NCBI RefSeq assembly: GCF_004023625.1
Contig: NZ_ML137711.1
Coordinates: forward strand, 147,207-211,206
Origin: Streptomyces cavernae
GTDB taxonomy: Bacteria > Actinomycetota > Actinomycetes > Streptomycetales > Streptomycetaceae
DNA length: 64,000 bases
Direction of reading: 5' to 3'
Below, piece after piece: positions 21,634 through 29,718 of the stretch. The notes under the pieces are model-generated. The model was not told where the DNA came from. It made no database searches and worked only from the letters and a program-made list of their open reading frames with translations. The position numbers and the translations under genes were made by a program. How positions within the stretch are numbered: the stretch's first letter is position 1; the number at the start of each line of letters is the position of its first letter.

Positions 21634-23850
21634 ATGCGACCCATCAGACCTGTGCGCCTCGCCGCACTGGCAGCATCCCTGATCGCGGGATCCGTCGTGC
21701 TCACCGCCGTGCCCGCGTCCGCCGTGACCGGCCCCGCGGTCGCCTCCGGCGACACCACCTATGCCTACACCGCGCAGCTTCTGATCGGTGACTGGGACCG
21801 GGGCTGCTCCGGTGTCCTGGTCGACAAGGAATGGCTGCTCACCGCGGCCAGTTGCTTCGCCGCGAACCCGGCCGCGAGTCTGGCGGTGCCCGCAGGCAAG
21901 CCGGCCAAGAAGACGACCGCGACCATCGGCCGCGGCGACCTCACCGGCACCGGCGGCGCCGTCCGCACGGTCGTGGAACTCGTCCCGCGCGCCGACCGCG
22001 ACGTGGTCCTGGCCCGCCTGAACCGGCCCGTCACCAACGTCGCCCCCATCGCCCTGGCCTCCGCCGCGCCCACCGCGGGCGAGGAGCTGAAGTTCGCCGG
22101 GTACGGGCGCACCAAGACCGAGTGGGCGCCGCTGCAACTGCACACCGGCGCGTACTCCGTGAGTGCCTCGGACGCCACCACCGCCACGGTCACCGGCAAG
22201 GACGGCACGGCCGCGTGCATGGGTGACACCGGTGGCCCCGTGGTGCGCGTGGTGAACGGCACGGCCCAGTTGGTGGCCCTCAACAGCCGCTCCTACCAGG
22301 GTGGTTGCTTCGGCATCGACGCCACTGTGACCGACACGGGCGGGATCGCCGCCCGGGTCGACGGCCTGGCTTCCTGGGTGAACTCCCAGGTCGGCGCGAC
22401 CCGTATCACCGACTTCAACTGCGACGGCGTCGAGGACATCGCCGTCTCGGACCCCAGGGCGACGGTCGGCGGCAAGACGACCGCGGGGCTCGTCCGGGTC
22501 GTGTACGGCGGCGGCAAGGGCACCGCCGAGATCAACCAGGACCTCGACTGGGTGGAGGGCAACGCCGAGGCTGGCGACTGGTTCGGTGAGACCCTCGCGA
22601 CCGTCGACTACGACGAGGACGGCTGCACCGACCTGGTCGTCGGCGTCCCCTCCGAGGACATCGGAAGCACCGCCGACGCCGGCATGGTCGAGGTCCTGCA
22701 CGGCGCTGCGGGCGGCCTGGGATCGGGCGCGACGAAGGACACCCACTTCGAGCAGGGTGTCGGTTCGGGTTCGATCAAGGCGTCCGGCAGTGAGAGCGGC
22801 GACCGTATGGGACACGCCCTCGCCGCCGGCACCACCGCCTCCGGTGAGCCGTTCGTGGTGATCGGTGTGCCCGGCGAGGCACTCGGTTCCGTCGCCAAGG
22901 CGGGCCAGGTGTTCTATGTGCACGGCACCACAAATGTCTCCATCTCCCAGGACAGCACGAATGTTCCGGGCGCGGTGGAGGCCAACGACGGCTTCGGCGG
23001 CTCCGTCGCGGCCGACGCCAACCACATCGCCGTCGGCGCCCCCACCGAGACCATCGGCTCCGACGCGAACTCCGGCAACCTGGCGGTCTTCGACCCCAAC
23101 AAGCTGAACGCCGAGGGCAGGCCCACCCCGTTGTTCGGCATGGACCAGGACCTGGACACCGTCTCCGGCGAGGCCGAGGCCGGTGACCTGTTCGGCAAGT
23201 CCCTGGCTCTGGTGCCCTACCGCCCGTCGGGCGCGGCGGCCGCCACCGAGTCGATCCTGGCGGTCGGTTCGCCGGGTGAGGACCTGGCCATCGACGGCGC
23301 CAACAAGGCCGACACCGGTCGTGTCGTCGCGTTCCGCATCACCGCGGCGGGCACATACAGCCAGTCCAACGAGTACATGTCGGGCACCGCCTCCGACGAT
23401 GTGACCGGCACCTCCGAGGCCGGCGACCGCTTCGGTGCGACGGTGACCGCCGTGAACACCGCGCCGCGTGCGGTGAGCACCGCGGCGACGCTGAAGATGG
23501 CGGTCGGCATCCCGGACGAGGCCGTCGGTTCGGCTACCAAGTCGGGCGCGATCACGGTCTTCTCGCTCCTGGGTGCTCCCGGTGCCAACCACAAGTGGCT
23601 CGAGGCGGGCAACGCCGCCGGTATCCCCGGTACGCCGGGTGCCAACCAGACCCTGGGCTCGAGCATCCACTTCACCGGTACCAGGCTGTACGTCGGCATG
23701 CCGAACGGGCCGTCCACCTACGGCGCCCTGCACGCCCTGCCGATGTCCAACGTGACCGCGGGCGGAACGGCCGCCGCGGTGACCACGTACCAGCCCGGCC
23801 AGGGCGGACTCCCGGCCGCGGGCGTCGACTTCGGCTACGCGGCTCGGTAA
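21634..23850 (+). CDS. Secreted trypsin-fold pseudo-protease with FG-GAP repeats
   Basis: This encodes 738 residues. A signal peptide (LAALAASLIAGSVVLTAVPASA) is followed by a chymotrypsin-like domain (about 40-250) and then six or so FG-GAP/integrin-alpha-like repeats (about 259-735; DFNCDGVEDIAVSDP, DYDEDGCTDLVVGVP, repeated GDxFG and IGVPGEA segments with calcium-binding-like Asp clusters). The usual catalytic His segment TAAHC reads TAASC (Ser73), and GDSGGP reads GDTGGP (Thr199); Asp123 is kept. The protease domain is therefore probably inactive or altered, serving as a binding module. ATG 21634 has AAGGA upstream. Confidence 0.85.
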   Translation: MRPIRPVRLAALAASLIAGSVVLTAVPASAVTGPAVASGDTTYAYTAQLLIGDWDRGCSGVLVDKEWLLTAASCFAANPAASLAVPAGKPAKKTTATIGRGDLTGTGGAVRTVVELVPRADRDVVLARLNRPVTNVAPIALASAAPTAGEELKFAGYGRTKTEWAPLQLHTGAYSVSASDATTATVTGKDGTAACMGDTGGPVVRVVNGTAQLVALNSRSYQGGCFGIDATVTDTGGIAARVDGLASWVNSQVGATRITDFNCDGVEDIAVSDPRATVGGKTTAGLVRVVYGGGKGTAEINQDLDWVEGNAEAGDWFGETLATVDYDEDGCTDLVVGVPSEDIGSTADAGMVEVLHGAAGGLGSGATKDTHFEQGVGSGSIKASGSESGDRMGHALAAGTTASGEPFVVIGVPGEALGSVAKAGQVFYVHGTTNVSISQDSTNVPGAVEANDGFGGSVAADANHIAVGAPTETIGSDANSGNLAVFDPNKLNAEGRPTPLFGMDQDLDTVSGEAEAGDLFGKSLALVPYRPSGAAAATESILAVGSPGEDLAIDGANKADTGRVVAFRITAAGTYSQSNEYMSGTASDDVTGTSEAGDRFGATVTAVNTAPRAVSTAATLKMAVGIPDEAVGSATKSGAITVFSLLGAPGANHKWLEAGNAAGIPGTPGANQTLGSSIHFTGTRLYVGMPNGPSTYGALHALPMSNVTAGGTAAAVTTYQPGQGGLPAAGVDFGYAAR

Positions 23851-23864
23851 CCCACGAGTCCCGC

Positions 23865-23891
23865 GGGGTCGGCCAGGGGGAGGCCGGCCCC
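23865..23891 (+). terminator. Probable terminator after pseudo-protease gene
   Basis: GGGGTCGGCC and GGCCGGCCCC pair over ten bases (one G-U) across a 7-nt loop, 14 bases after the stop codon. Confidence 0.65.
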
Positions 23892-23952
23892 TTCGGACCG
23901 GCTGGACACGACAGCATGGGCCGGAACGCCACAGGTGTTCTGAACGGGGGGT

Positions 23953-24264
23953 TCATGAGGTGATGTATTGAGGGCGGCGAGGATGCGGGGGGTGGTCCGG
24001 GTGCTCGAAGCGGTGTCCCGTTTCACGCAGTGGTGCGCGTCGCTGTCGTAGGGAGAGTCGTACCGCAGCGAGGCGGGCGGCAGCCCGTGGGCCGTCCCGC
24101 CGGCACAGTAATCCGGTCGCATCCCAGTAGTAGTGGTGGACCCAGACCTGGCGGAGGATCCCCACCTGCGGCAGCCGCCGCAGGTGGGGCGGGGCCCAGG
24201 CTGCCGACGCCGCAGTGAGGATCATCTGGCCGTCCTGGCCGAACTCCTCGGCCCGCGCGGTCAC
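23953..24264 (-). pseudogene. Transposase remnant
   Basis: On the minus strand, one frame carries VGILRQVWVHHYYWDATG and the next carries GLPPASLRYDSPYDSDA then KRDT. Together these match the order of a segment of IS1182-type transposases (WVQ-YYWDA, then LPPA--ISSPYD-DAR--KRDT). The two parts are in different frames and both ends are missing, so it is a decayed fragment. No terminal inverted repeats were found. Confidence 0.6.
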
Positions 24265-24387
24265 GGCCGCCTCCCGCCCGGGCTGCCCGCGCGGTCACGG
24301 CCGCCTCCCGCCCGGGCTGCCCGCGCGGTCACGGCCGCCTCCCGCCCGGGCTGCCCGCGCGATCACGGCCGCCTTCCCGCCCGGCAG
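24252..24387 (+). repeat. Four tandem 34-bp units
   Basis: Three exact copies of a 34-bp unit beginning CCCGCGCGGTCACGGCCGCC are followed by a fourth with a few changes. The unit length is not a multiple of three. It lies directly between the transposase remnant and the metallo-beta-lactamase-fold fragment. Confidence 0.9.
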
Positions 24388-24393
24388 CTTGCC

Positions 24394-24900
24394 GATCCGC
24401 CGCCGGCCTTGCCCGTCTACGCCCCGCACGGCGCGGTCGATGCCGTTCTCGCCCTCGACTAACCGAGCATGCTCGCCGAGGCGTACCGCCTCCATGAGTT
24501 CGACCCCGGCGAGCGGTTCGACATCGTCCCCTTCACCACGGACACCTGGCTCCTGCGGCACTTCGTGCCCAACGCCGGCACTCGGCTCGCTACGCCCGAG
24601 GCCGTGCTCGCCTGCACCGGCGACACCGGTCCCGGTCCCGACATCCCGCGCCTCGCGCAAGGCGCGGATCTGTTCTCGTCGGAGGCAACGTACGTCCACC
24701 AGGTACCGACCGCCGACGCACCGTACCTGCTGACCGCACGACTGGCCGGTCAGTACGCCCACCAGGCAGGCGCTGCTCGACTCATGCGCACTCACCTCTG
24801 GCCGGGCACGGATCCGGCAGTCGCCCGAGAAGCAGCCGCGGAGTCTGGTTCGCGGTTGCCTGATCCACGCCGGGGGACGGTGTTCAGCGACGCGCGGTGA
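24394..24900 (+). pseudogene. Metallo-beta-lactamase-fold hydrolase fragment
   Basis: The reading frame LPVYAPHGAVDAVLALD is interrupted by TAA (24460-24462) and continues as PSMLAEAYRLHEFDPGERFDI. Later pieces, ACTGDTGPGPDIPRLAQ, GADLFSSEATYVHQVP and a terminal LMRTHLWPGTDP, match the C-terminal half of RNase Z-like metallo-beta-lactamase hydrolases. The metal-binding HxHxDH part is absent, lost at the repeat/transposase junction. It is inferred to be nonfunctional. Restart at ATG 24469 could only yield a truncated domain of 143 residues. Confidence 0.7.
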
Positions 24901-25056
24901 TCGTGCAGGTGACGTTGGTGGTCCCGCCGGTCGCCCATGCGGTGACGAAGACCGCAGCCTCACGGCAACGGCCGCTCATGTCCGTGCGGCGGGCGTGCTG
25001 TCGTCGCGCTGGTGGATTCCCTCGTCCGCTCTGGGGGCAGATCGGACATGCTTCGT

Positions 25057-25129
25057 GTTTACGGCGTAAGCGTACGGAGTTGACTTGCACCTCAAATCGG
25101 GTCATAGTCGGTAAATATACGACGTAAAC
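25057..25129 (+). promoter_or_regulatory. Promoter flanked by TetR-type palindromes
   Basis: TTGACT (25080-25085) and CATAGT (25103-25108) are spaced by 17 bases. GTTTACGGCGTA (25057-25068) and TACGACGTAAAC (25118-25129) form an inverted pair with one mismatch. Each also contains its own palindrome, TTACG-G-CGTAA and TACG-A-CGTA. Such TTACGNCGTAA sites are typical of TetR-family operators. The regulator is not encoded nearby. Confidence 0.55.
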
Positions 25130-25168
25130 TTACTAGCGGGGAAGCCGCTGGATACGAGGAGAAGCGCT

Positions 25169-25288
25169 ATGTATGGATCTCTCGCTCACACGGGGATCTC
25201 GTGGCCTCTGTACGCGCTCGTGGGGATCATCGCCCTGATCATCGGCATGATCGTCAAGCTCAGTGACCGGGTTCGGGGGCGTCGATGA
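25169..25288 (+). CDS. 39-residue single-span membrane peptide
   Basis: ATG 25169 is preceded by GAGGAGAAG. The peptide has a short outside-type N-terminus, one hydrophobic helix (WPLYALVGIIALIIGMIV, about 12-29) and a basic end (KLSDRVRGRR), so the C-terminus should face the cytoplasm. Its stop overlaps the start of the glycosyltransferase (ATGA), a sign of translational coupling. Small helper peptides are known beside membrane polysaccharide synthases, but no family is recognised here. Confidence 0.7.
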   Translation: MYGSLAHTGISWPLYALVGIIALIIGMIVKLSDRVRGRR

Positions 25289-26340
25289 GTTTCTCGATCA
25301 CCGCGCTGGTGCCCGCCCACAACGAGGAGCAGGGACTCGGGGACACCTTGGAGTCCCTGCTGGCCCAGACGGAGCCGTTCGACGAGATCATCGTCGTGGA
25401 CGACTGCTCGACCGACCGGACCTGGGAAGTGGCCCTCGCCTACGGGGTCACCGTGATCACGCCCGACAGCAATCAGGGCAGCAAGGCGAAGGCCCAGAAC
25501 TACGGGCTCGCTTCGGTGCGGACGGACCTCGTGCTCCCCGTGGACGCGGATACGTTGCTGGCGCCCGACTACGTCGAGCTGATCAAGGTCCCGTTCCGTG
25601 ACGGCCGGGTTGCGGTCGCCGCCGGGTGCGTCCAGACGCGGTTCGAGAACACCGCCACAGAGCGCGGACGGTCCATCGAGTACCTCTTCGGCTTCCACTT
25701 CCAGCGCCCGATCCAGAACGCCGCGAACAGCCCCGTCGTGTGCTCCGGGTGCTGCTCCGCCTTCCGGACGGACGAACTGCGCCGGTTCGGGGGCTTCCCC
25801 GAACGGACCATCGTCGAGGACATGGATTACACCTGGAGCAAACAGATCGAGGGCCGCAAAGCCGTCTACGTCGGGGACGCGATGGCGTGGGCCGCCGACC
25901 CCTCCGATCTCAAGTACCTGCGCAAGCAGGTCTGGCGCTGGATGGCGGGCTTCTTCCAGAACGTGCGCATCCATTCCCGCCACATGGTCCGAAACAAGCC
26001 GCTGCTGCTGCTCTGGGTCCTCATCGCGGTGTGGGACATCCTGACGGCACCGCTCTGGTACGCGATGCCCTTCGTCCTGATCTTCGGCATGCACCAGAGC
26101 GTGACCGTCACCCTCCTGTGGTGGGCCGTCGCGGAGTTGGTGCTGCTGACACCCCCACTGCTGTACGCCGCGAGACGCCGGAAGCTGCCTTATCTGCGGG
26201 TGATGCGGAACCTGCCGTACGTCTACCTCAACAAGATGGTCAACGTCTGGTACGCCTGGCGGGCCCTGATCGTGGAACTCGTCGCGGTCCCGCTGAAGCT
26301 CACCCAGGGGCTGTGCGTGTACGAGAAGGGCCGGGCGTGA
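25285..26340 (+). CDS. Processive family 2 glycosyltransferase
   Basis: This encodes 351 residues. The GT-A domain shows PAHNEEQGL, VVDDCSTDRT, the DAD metal motif (about 89), the acceptor-site TIVEDMDYTW and QVWRW (Gln215-Arg218-Trp219), the QxxRW signature of processive beta-glycan synthases such as hyaluronan, chitin or poly-GlcNAc synthases. Two or three transmembrane helices follow (about 235-300). It is therefore likely to make and export a polysaccharide or a lipid-linked glycan, with the nature of the sugar unknown. It is coupled to the upstream 39-residue peptide and no partner for export or hydrolysis is next to it. Confidence 0.85.
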   Translation: MSFSITALVPAHNEEQGLGDTLESLLAQTEPFDEIIVVDDCSTDRTWEVALAYGVTVITPDSNQGSKAKAQNYGLASVRTDLVLPVDADTLLAPDYVELIKVPFRDGRVAVAAGCVQTRFENTATERGRSIEYLFGFHFQRPIQNAANSPVVCSGCCSAFRTDELRRFGGFPERTIVEDMDYTWSKQIEGRKAVYVGDAMAWAADPSDLKYLRKQVWRWMAGFFQNVRIHSRHMVRNKPLLLLWVLIAVWDILTAPLWYAMPFVLIFGMHQSVTVTLLWWAVAELVLLTPPLLYAARRRKLPYLRVMRNLPYVYLNKMVNVWYAWRALIVELVAVPLKLTQGLCVYEKGRA

Positions 26341-26349
26341 CCCGCGCCG

Positions 26350-26690
26350 ACCGGGCCGTGACGCGGCGGCCACCCCACCCGTCCCGCTTCGCTCGGCCGG
26401 CCGTTCCCGTCCAGCGACGGGTAGGCGTGCAGGGCCGACGCGAGGCGGTGACCGGCACGGTGCCGGAGCGACACCGTGCCACTCCACTCCTGGGCGCCGA
26501 TCAGGGTGAGCCCGGCCGCGTCGGAGAACTCCAGGTCCGCGAGGAGATCGGCCGCCGCGCGCCCGGCGACTTCCGGGGCGCGGTGACCCAGCAGGTGCCG
26601 AGCACCCTCGCTCCAGCCTGTGACGATGCCCGCCAGGCTGACGGTGGCCGTGGCCGTGGCGTCGGCCGGGTACCCGATTCGGACAAGTCG
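26350..26690 (-). pseudogene. PAS-domain fragment
   Basis: One continuous minus-strand frame reads ADATATATVSLAGIVTGWSE, then GARHLLGHRAPEVAGRAAAD, and later GTVSLRHRAGHRLASALHAY. This is the pattern of a PAS sensor domain (GIVTGWSEGARRLLGY--EEVVGR) as found in Streptomyces SpoIIE-type phosphatases and sensors. There is no start, no partner domain and no clear end, so it is a decayed piece rather than a gene. Confidence 0.55.
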
Positions 26691-26739
26691 GATGGGGTGC
26701 GGTGGTTGGGGAAGGGGCCGTCGGTCCCGCGCTCCGGTG

Positions 26740-27501
26740 TCACCCCCCGGTCAGGAGCGAACAGCCGCCGTCCGCGAGCAGCACCGTCCCGGTGATGTAG
26801 TCCGCCGCCGGGGAGCACAAGATCGCCGCCGCCTGGGCCACTTCACGGGGGGACTGGAGCGCGCCCAAGGGGATGGCGCGGTCCGCCTTGGCGCGGTACT
26901 GGGGTTCCTCGCGGTACTGGCGCGCGGCCAGCCCTGTGTTGACGATGCCGGGGGCCAGGACGTTGACGCGGATGCGATGCGGGGCGAGCTCCAGGGCGGC
27001 GGAGCGGGCGAGCATCTCCAAGCCGGCCTTGGAGACGGAGTAGGCCGACGTCTCGGGCCACGGTCTGGAACCGATCCAGGAGCCGGTCAGGATGATGCGG
27101 CCCTCGGTGCCGGCCGCCACCATCTGGCGGGCCGCCGCCTGGGTCAGATGGAAGACGCCGGTGAGGTTGACGTCGAGTTGGGCCTCCCAGTCCGCCGTGG
27201 TGATCTTGAGGAACGGGGCGGAGCGGACGATGCCCGCGTTGCCGATCGCGGTGTCCAGTCCCTGGACACGCGCCAGCGCCGCGCCGATGGCGTCCGGGTC
27301 GGTGGTGTCGGCGACGTCGTAGCGCAGGGTGCCCGGGAACGGGCCGAGGTCCGCGATGCGGCCTGCGGCCTCGATCTCGTCGACGATGTCGATCAGTACG
27401 ACATCGGCTCCGCGGGACGCGAGCTCATGTCCGATGGCGAGGCCGATCCCGCCGACACCCCCGGTGATGGCGACCTGTCGCCCGACGAGATCCTGCGACA
27501 C
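26740..27501 (-). CDS. Short-chain dehydrogenase/reductase
   Basis: This encodes 253 residues with the classical SDR pattern: TGGVGGIG cofactor motif near the N-terminus, NAGIV, the catalytic Ser in LTGSWIGS, and YSVSK (Tyr-x3-Lys). An acidic residue after the second strand (VLIDIVD) favours NAD. It is divergent from the enolase-superfamily dehydratase and shares an operator type with it, so oxidation of a sugar or sugar acid in the same pathway is likely. GTG 27501 fits the family N-terminus (VSQDLVGRQVAITGG); upstream in-frame codons belong to repeat sequence. Confidence 0.85.
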   Translation of the reverse strand: MSQDLVGRQVAITGGVGGIGLAIGHELASRGADVVLIDIVDEIEAAGRIADLGPFPGTLRYDVADTTDPDAIGAALARVQGLDTAIGNAGIVRSAPFLKITTADWEAQLDVNLTGVFHLTQAAARQMVAAGTEGRIILTGSWIGSRPWPETSAYSVSKAGLEMLARSAALELAPHRIRVNVLAPGIVNTGLAARQYREEPQYRAKADRAIPLGALQSPREVAQAAAILCSPAADYITGTVLLADGGCSLLTGG

Positions 27502-27803
27502 CTCGGGGCCCCCTTCTCTGTGTCTGACGCCTGATGGCTGATGGCCTATGCCTGACGGTTGATGGCTGATGGCCTGGCTCCTCATGGCTGGTGCCTGAGT
27601 CGATGCCTGATGCGGTGATGCCTGATGCCTGAGTACCTGATGCCTGATGCCTGGGGTCTGATGACTGATGGGCCGTGGCGGTCGATGCCGTGCCTTCAGG
27701 GCTGCGCTCCGATGCCTGCTGGCGGTGCCTGTGTGTTGCGTGGTGAGGCGGTGCATGGCGAGCCCGCGCGACCAAGTCCGGTCCAGTCCTTTGGCAATAG
27801 CTT

Positions 27804-27821
27804 GGTCTAACTGGTCTGACC
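27804..27821. promoter_or_regulatory. GntR-type operator copy 1
   Basis: GGTCTAACTGGTCTGACC differs at two positions from the perfect palindrome found before the transporter operon. It lies in the SDR/dehydratase divergent region. Confidence 0.6.
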
Positions 27822-27906
27822 GAAACTCCTACCCCGTGCGCCGCCTGTCAAGAGGTACCCGGCGGTTCGGCCCGCTTGACCCACGGCGCGGTCTCGGCCA
27901 CGCTCC

Positions 27907-27924
27907 AGACTGACCGGTAAGACC
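27907..27924. promoter_or_regulatory. GntR-type operator copy 2
   Basis: AGACTGACCGGTAAGACC resembles GGTCTGACCGGTCAGACC with three differences, about 97 bp upstream of the dehydratase start. Confidence 0.5.
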
Positions 27925-28020
27925 GGCATGACCAGATCGCAGGCCGCGTCACCACATGACCCCGTGACCATGACCAACCTGACCATCGCGCGGACGCGCG
28001 GACCACAGTGGAGGACGATC

Positions 28021-29229
28021 ATGCACATCACCGCACTGGAGACCGTGCGCTCGGATCTCCAGCCCAACGTCTGCCAGGTGCTCGTCCACACATCCGAGGG
28101 GCTCGAGGGGCTGGGCGAGACATTCTGGGGTCCCGAGGCCGTTGAGGGGTATCTGCACGAGTCGGCCGCCCCGGTGCTGCTCGGACTGGAGGACCCGGCC
28201 CCTGAGAGGGTGGCGCGGCTCCTCGCGCCGTACGTCGGGTTCGGCGGCTCGGGAGCCGAGACGCGTGGCAACGGTGCCGTCGACATCGCGCTGTGGGACC
28301 TGCTTGGCAAACGCGCCGGGCTGCCGGTGACCGCGCTGCTCGGCGGGCCGGCACAGGAGTCGCTGCGGGTGTACAACACCTGCGCCGGGACCGGATACAT
28401 CCGTGACGAGGGCCGTCAGACGTCCACCAACTGGGGACTCGCCGCGGAGGCCGACCCGTACGAGGACCTGGAGGCGTTCCTGCACCGGCCCGGTGAGCTG
28501 GCCCGCTCCCTGCTCGATGAGGGCATCACGGCCATGAAGGTCTGGCCCTTCGACTCGGCCGCCGAGCGCACCGGTGGGCTGCACGTCTCAACGGCCGACA
28601 TCCGGCAGGGCATGAAGGTGCTGGAGGAGATCCGGGGGGCGGCGGGCGACCGGATGGACATCCTCGTCGAACTGCACGGACTGTGGTCGGCCAAGGCCGC
28701 CGTCGAGATCCTGCGCGCCCTCGCGGACATCGAGCCGTTCTGGGTGGAGGACCCACTGCGGCCCGACGGAGTGGACGGCTACCGCACCCTCCGGGCGCGC
28801 ACCTCCGTGCCGATCGCCACGGGGGAGACGCTGGGGGGCAGCCGTGCCTTCAAACCGCTGCTGGAGAGCGGGTCCATTGATGTCGCCATCGTCGACATCG
28901 GCTGGGCGGGCGGGCTGACCGAGGCGCGCAGGGTCGCCGCGCTCGCCGAGGTGTACGGGGTGTCGGTGGCGCCGCACGACTGCACTGGGCCCGTGTCGTT
29001 CGCCACCTGCGTGCAGTTCGTGGCGAGCCAGCCGAACGGGCTGATCGCCGAGACCGTACGGGCCTTCCATCACAGTTGGTACGGGTTGATGGCGCAGGGG
29101 TTGCCGGTTCCGACGGAGGGACGGGTACGGCCCACGGTCGCACCGGGGTTGGGGGTCAGCCTGCGGGCGGACCACCTCGCCCGTGCGAGCACACGGCGCC
29201 GGGTGTCCCGGCTGGGGGACCGGCGCTGA
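28021..29229 (+). CDS. Enolase-superfamily sugar acid dehydratase (mandelate racemase/muconate lactonizing type)
   Basis: This encodes 402 residues. The N-terminal capping domain (VLVHTSEGLEGLGETFWG) is followed by a TIM-like barrel with KVW at the end of strand 2, and metal ligands in VELHG, WVEDP and ATGETLGG. The later VDIGWAGG and VAPHDCTGPV (His-Asp) complete the superfamily pattern. The ELHG motif resembles galactonate-type acid-sugar dehydratases. The protein probably removes water from an aldonic acid derived from the sugar imported by the adjacent ABC system. The exact acid is not determined. Confidence 0.82.
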   Translation: MHITALETVRSDLQPNVCQVLVHTSEGLEGLGETFWGPEAVEGYLHESAAPVLLGLEDPAPERVARLLAPYVGFGGSGAETRGNGAVDIALWDLLGKRAGLPVTALLGGPAQESLRVYNTCAGTGYIRDEGRQTSTNWGLAAEADPYEDLEAFLHRPGELARSLLDEGITAMKVWPFDSAAERTGGLHVSTADIRQGMKVLEEIRGAAGDRMDILVELHGLWSAKAAVEILRALADIEPFWVEDPLRPDGVDGYRTLRARTSVPIATGETLGGSRAFKPLLESGSIDVAIVDIGWAGGLTEARRVAALAEVYGVSVAPHDCTGPVSFATCVQFVASQPNGLIAETVRAFHHSWYGLMAQGLPVPTEGRVRPTVAPGLGVSLRADHLARASTRRRVSRLGDRR

Positions 29230-29361
29230 GCGGAGGTCCCACCGGGGTTCCGCCTCCACGGCCCCCAAGTCCGCGCGCCGGGCGCCGCTCCGGGCTCCTG
29301 CCCTGGTTGGCGCCTGCATGTGGCGTGCTGCGTCCGGGCCGGTCGGCGCTTGGGACCCCTT

Positions 29362-29603
29362 AGGGGTCCTTGCACTATGCCCGCCCGGGTCGCGCGGCCT
29401 GGCACCGCTCCCCCAAGCTCTCGGCTCCGCTCGAGCAGGGGGCACCCCCATCGCCGCGTTGCCGAAAAGCCCACGTAGCTCCTCCCCCAAGCTCTCGGCT
29501 CCGCTCGAGCAGGGGGCACCCCCATCCAGGGCTCTCCGGCGCCTTGCGATGCACGGCACCAGACCACGCGACCTCATCGGACGCTCATAGTGCAAGGACC
29601 CCT
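29362..29603. mobile_element. MITE-like element with 17-bp inverted ends
   Basis: The ends AGGGGTCCTTGCACTAT (29362-29378) and its exact reverse complement (29587-29603) bound 242 bp without coding capacity. Similarity between the two ends continues imperfectly for about 25 more bases. Inside are two direct copies of a roughly 41-bp palindrome-rich unit beginning CCCCCAAGCTCTCGGCTCCG, which I recall as a repeat scattered through Streptomyces intergenic DNA. No target duplication is evident. Outside it, 29230-29361 and 29604-29718 show no gene. Confidence 0.6.
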
Positions 29604-29718
29604 CAGGGCCGCTGTCGTGGTGGGCGCGTGCGCGTGGGGGCGCTGCGTCCGGATCGGTCGGGGCCTGGGATGCTGCCCCGGCCCTTGCCATGGTCGGCGC
29701 CCGAACTCCGTCGGCTCG

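Larger units (their letters stand above)
27502..28020. repeat. Divergent promoter region with TGATGCC repeats
   Basis: From about 27524 to 27674 the sequence is mostly degenerate copies of CTGATGCCTGATGC and TGATGGC. Both operator copies of the sugar regulon lie right of this, near the dehydratase gene. No gene is supported. Confidence 0.65.

Noticed and set aside
21445..23733. Minus-strand 762-codon frame over the pseudo-protease gene
   Set aside because: Opposite strand of a well-supported secreted protein; no domain or start signal.
24252..24387. Tandem 34-bp units considered as a CRISPR array
   Set aside because: The copies are contiguous without spacers, so this is a simple tandem repeat.
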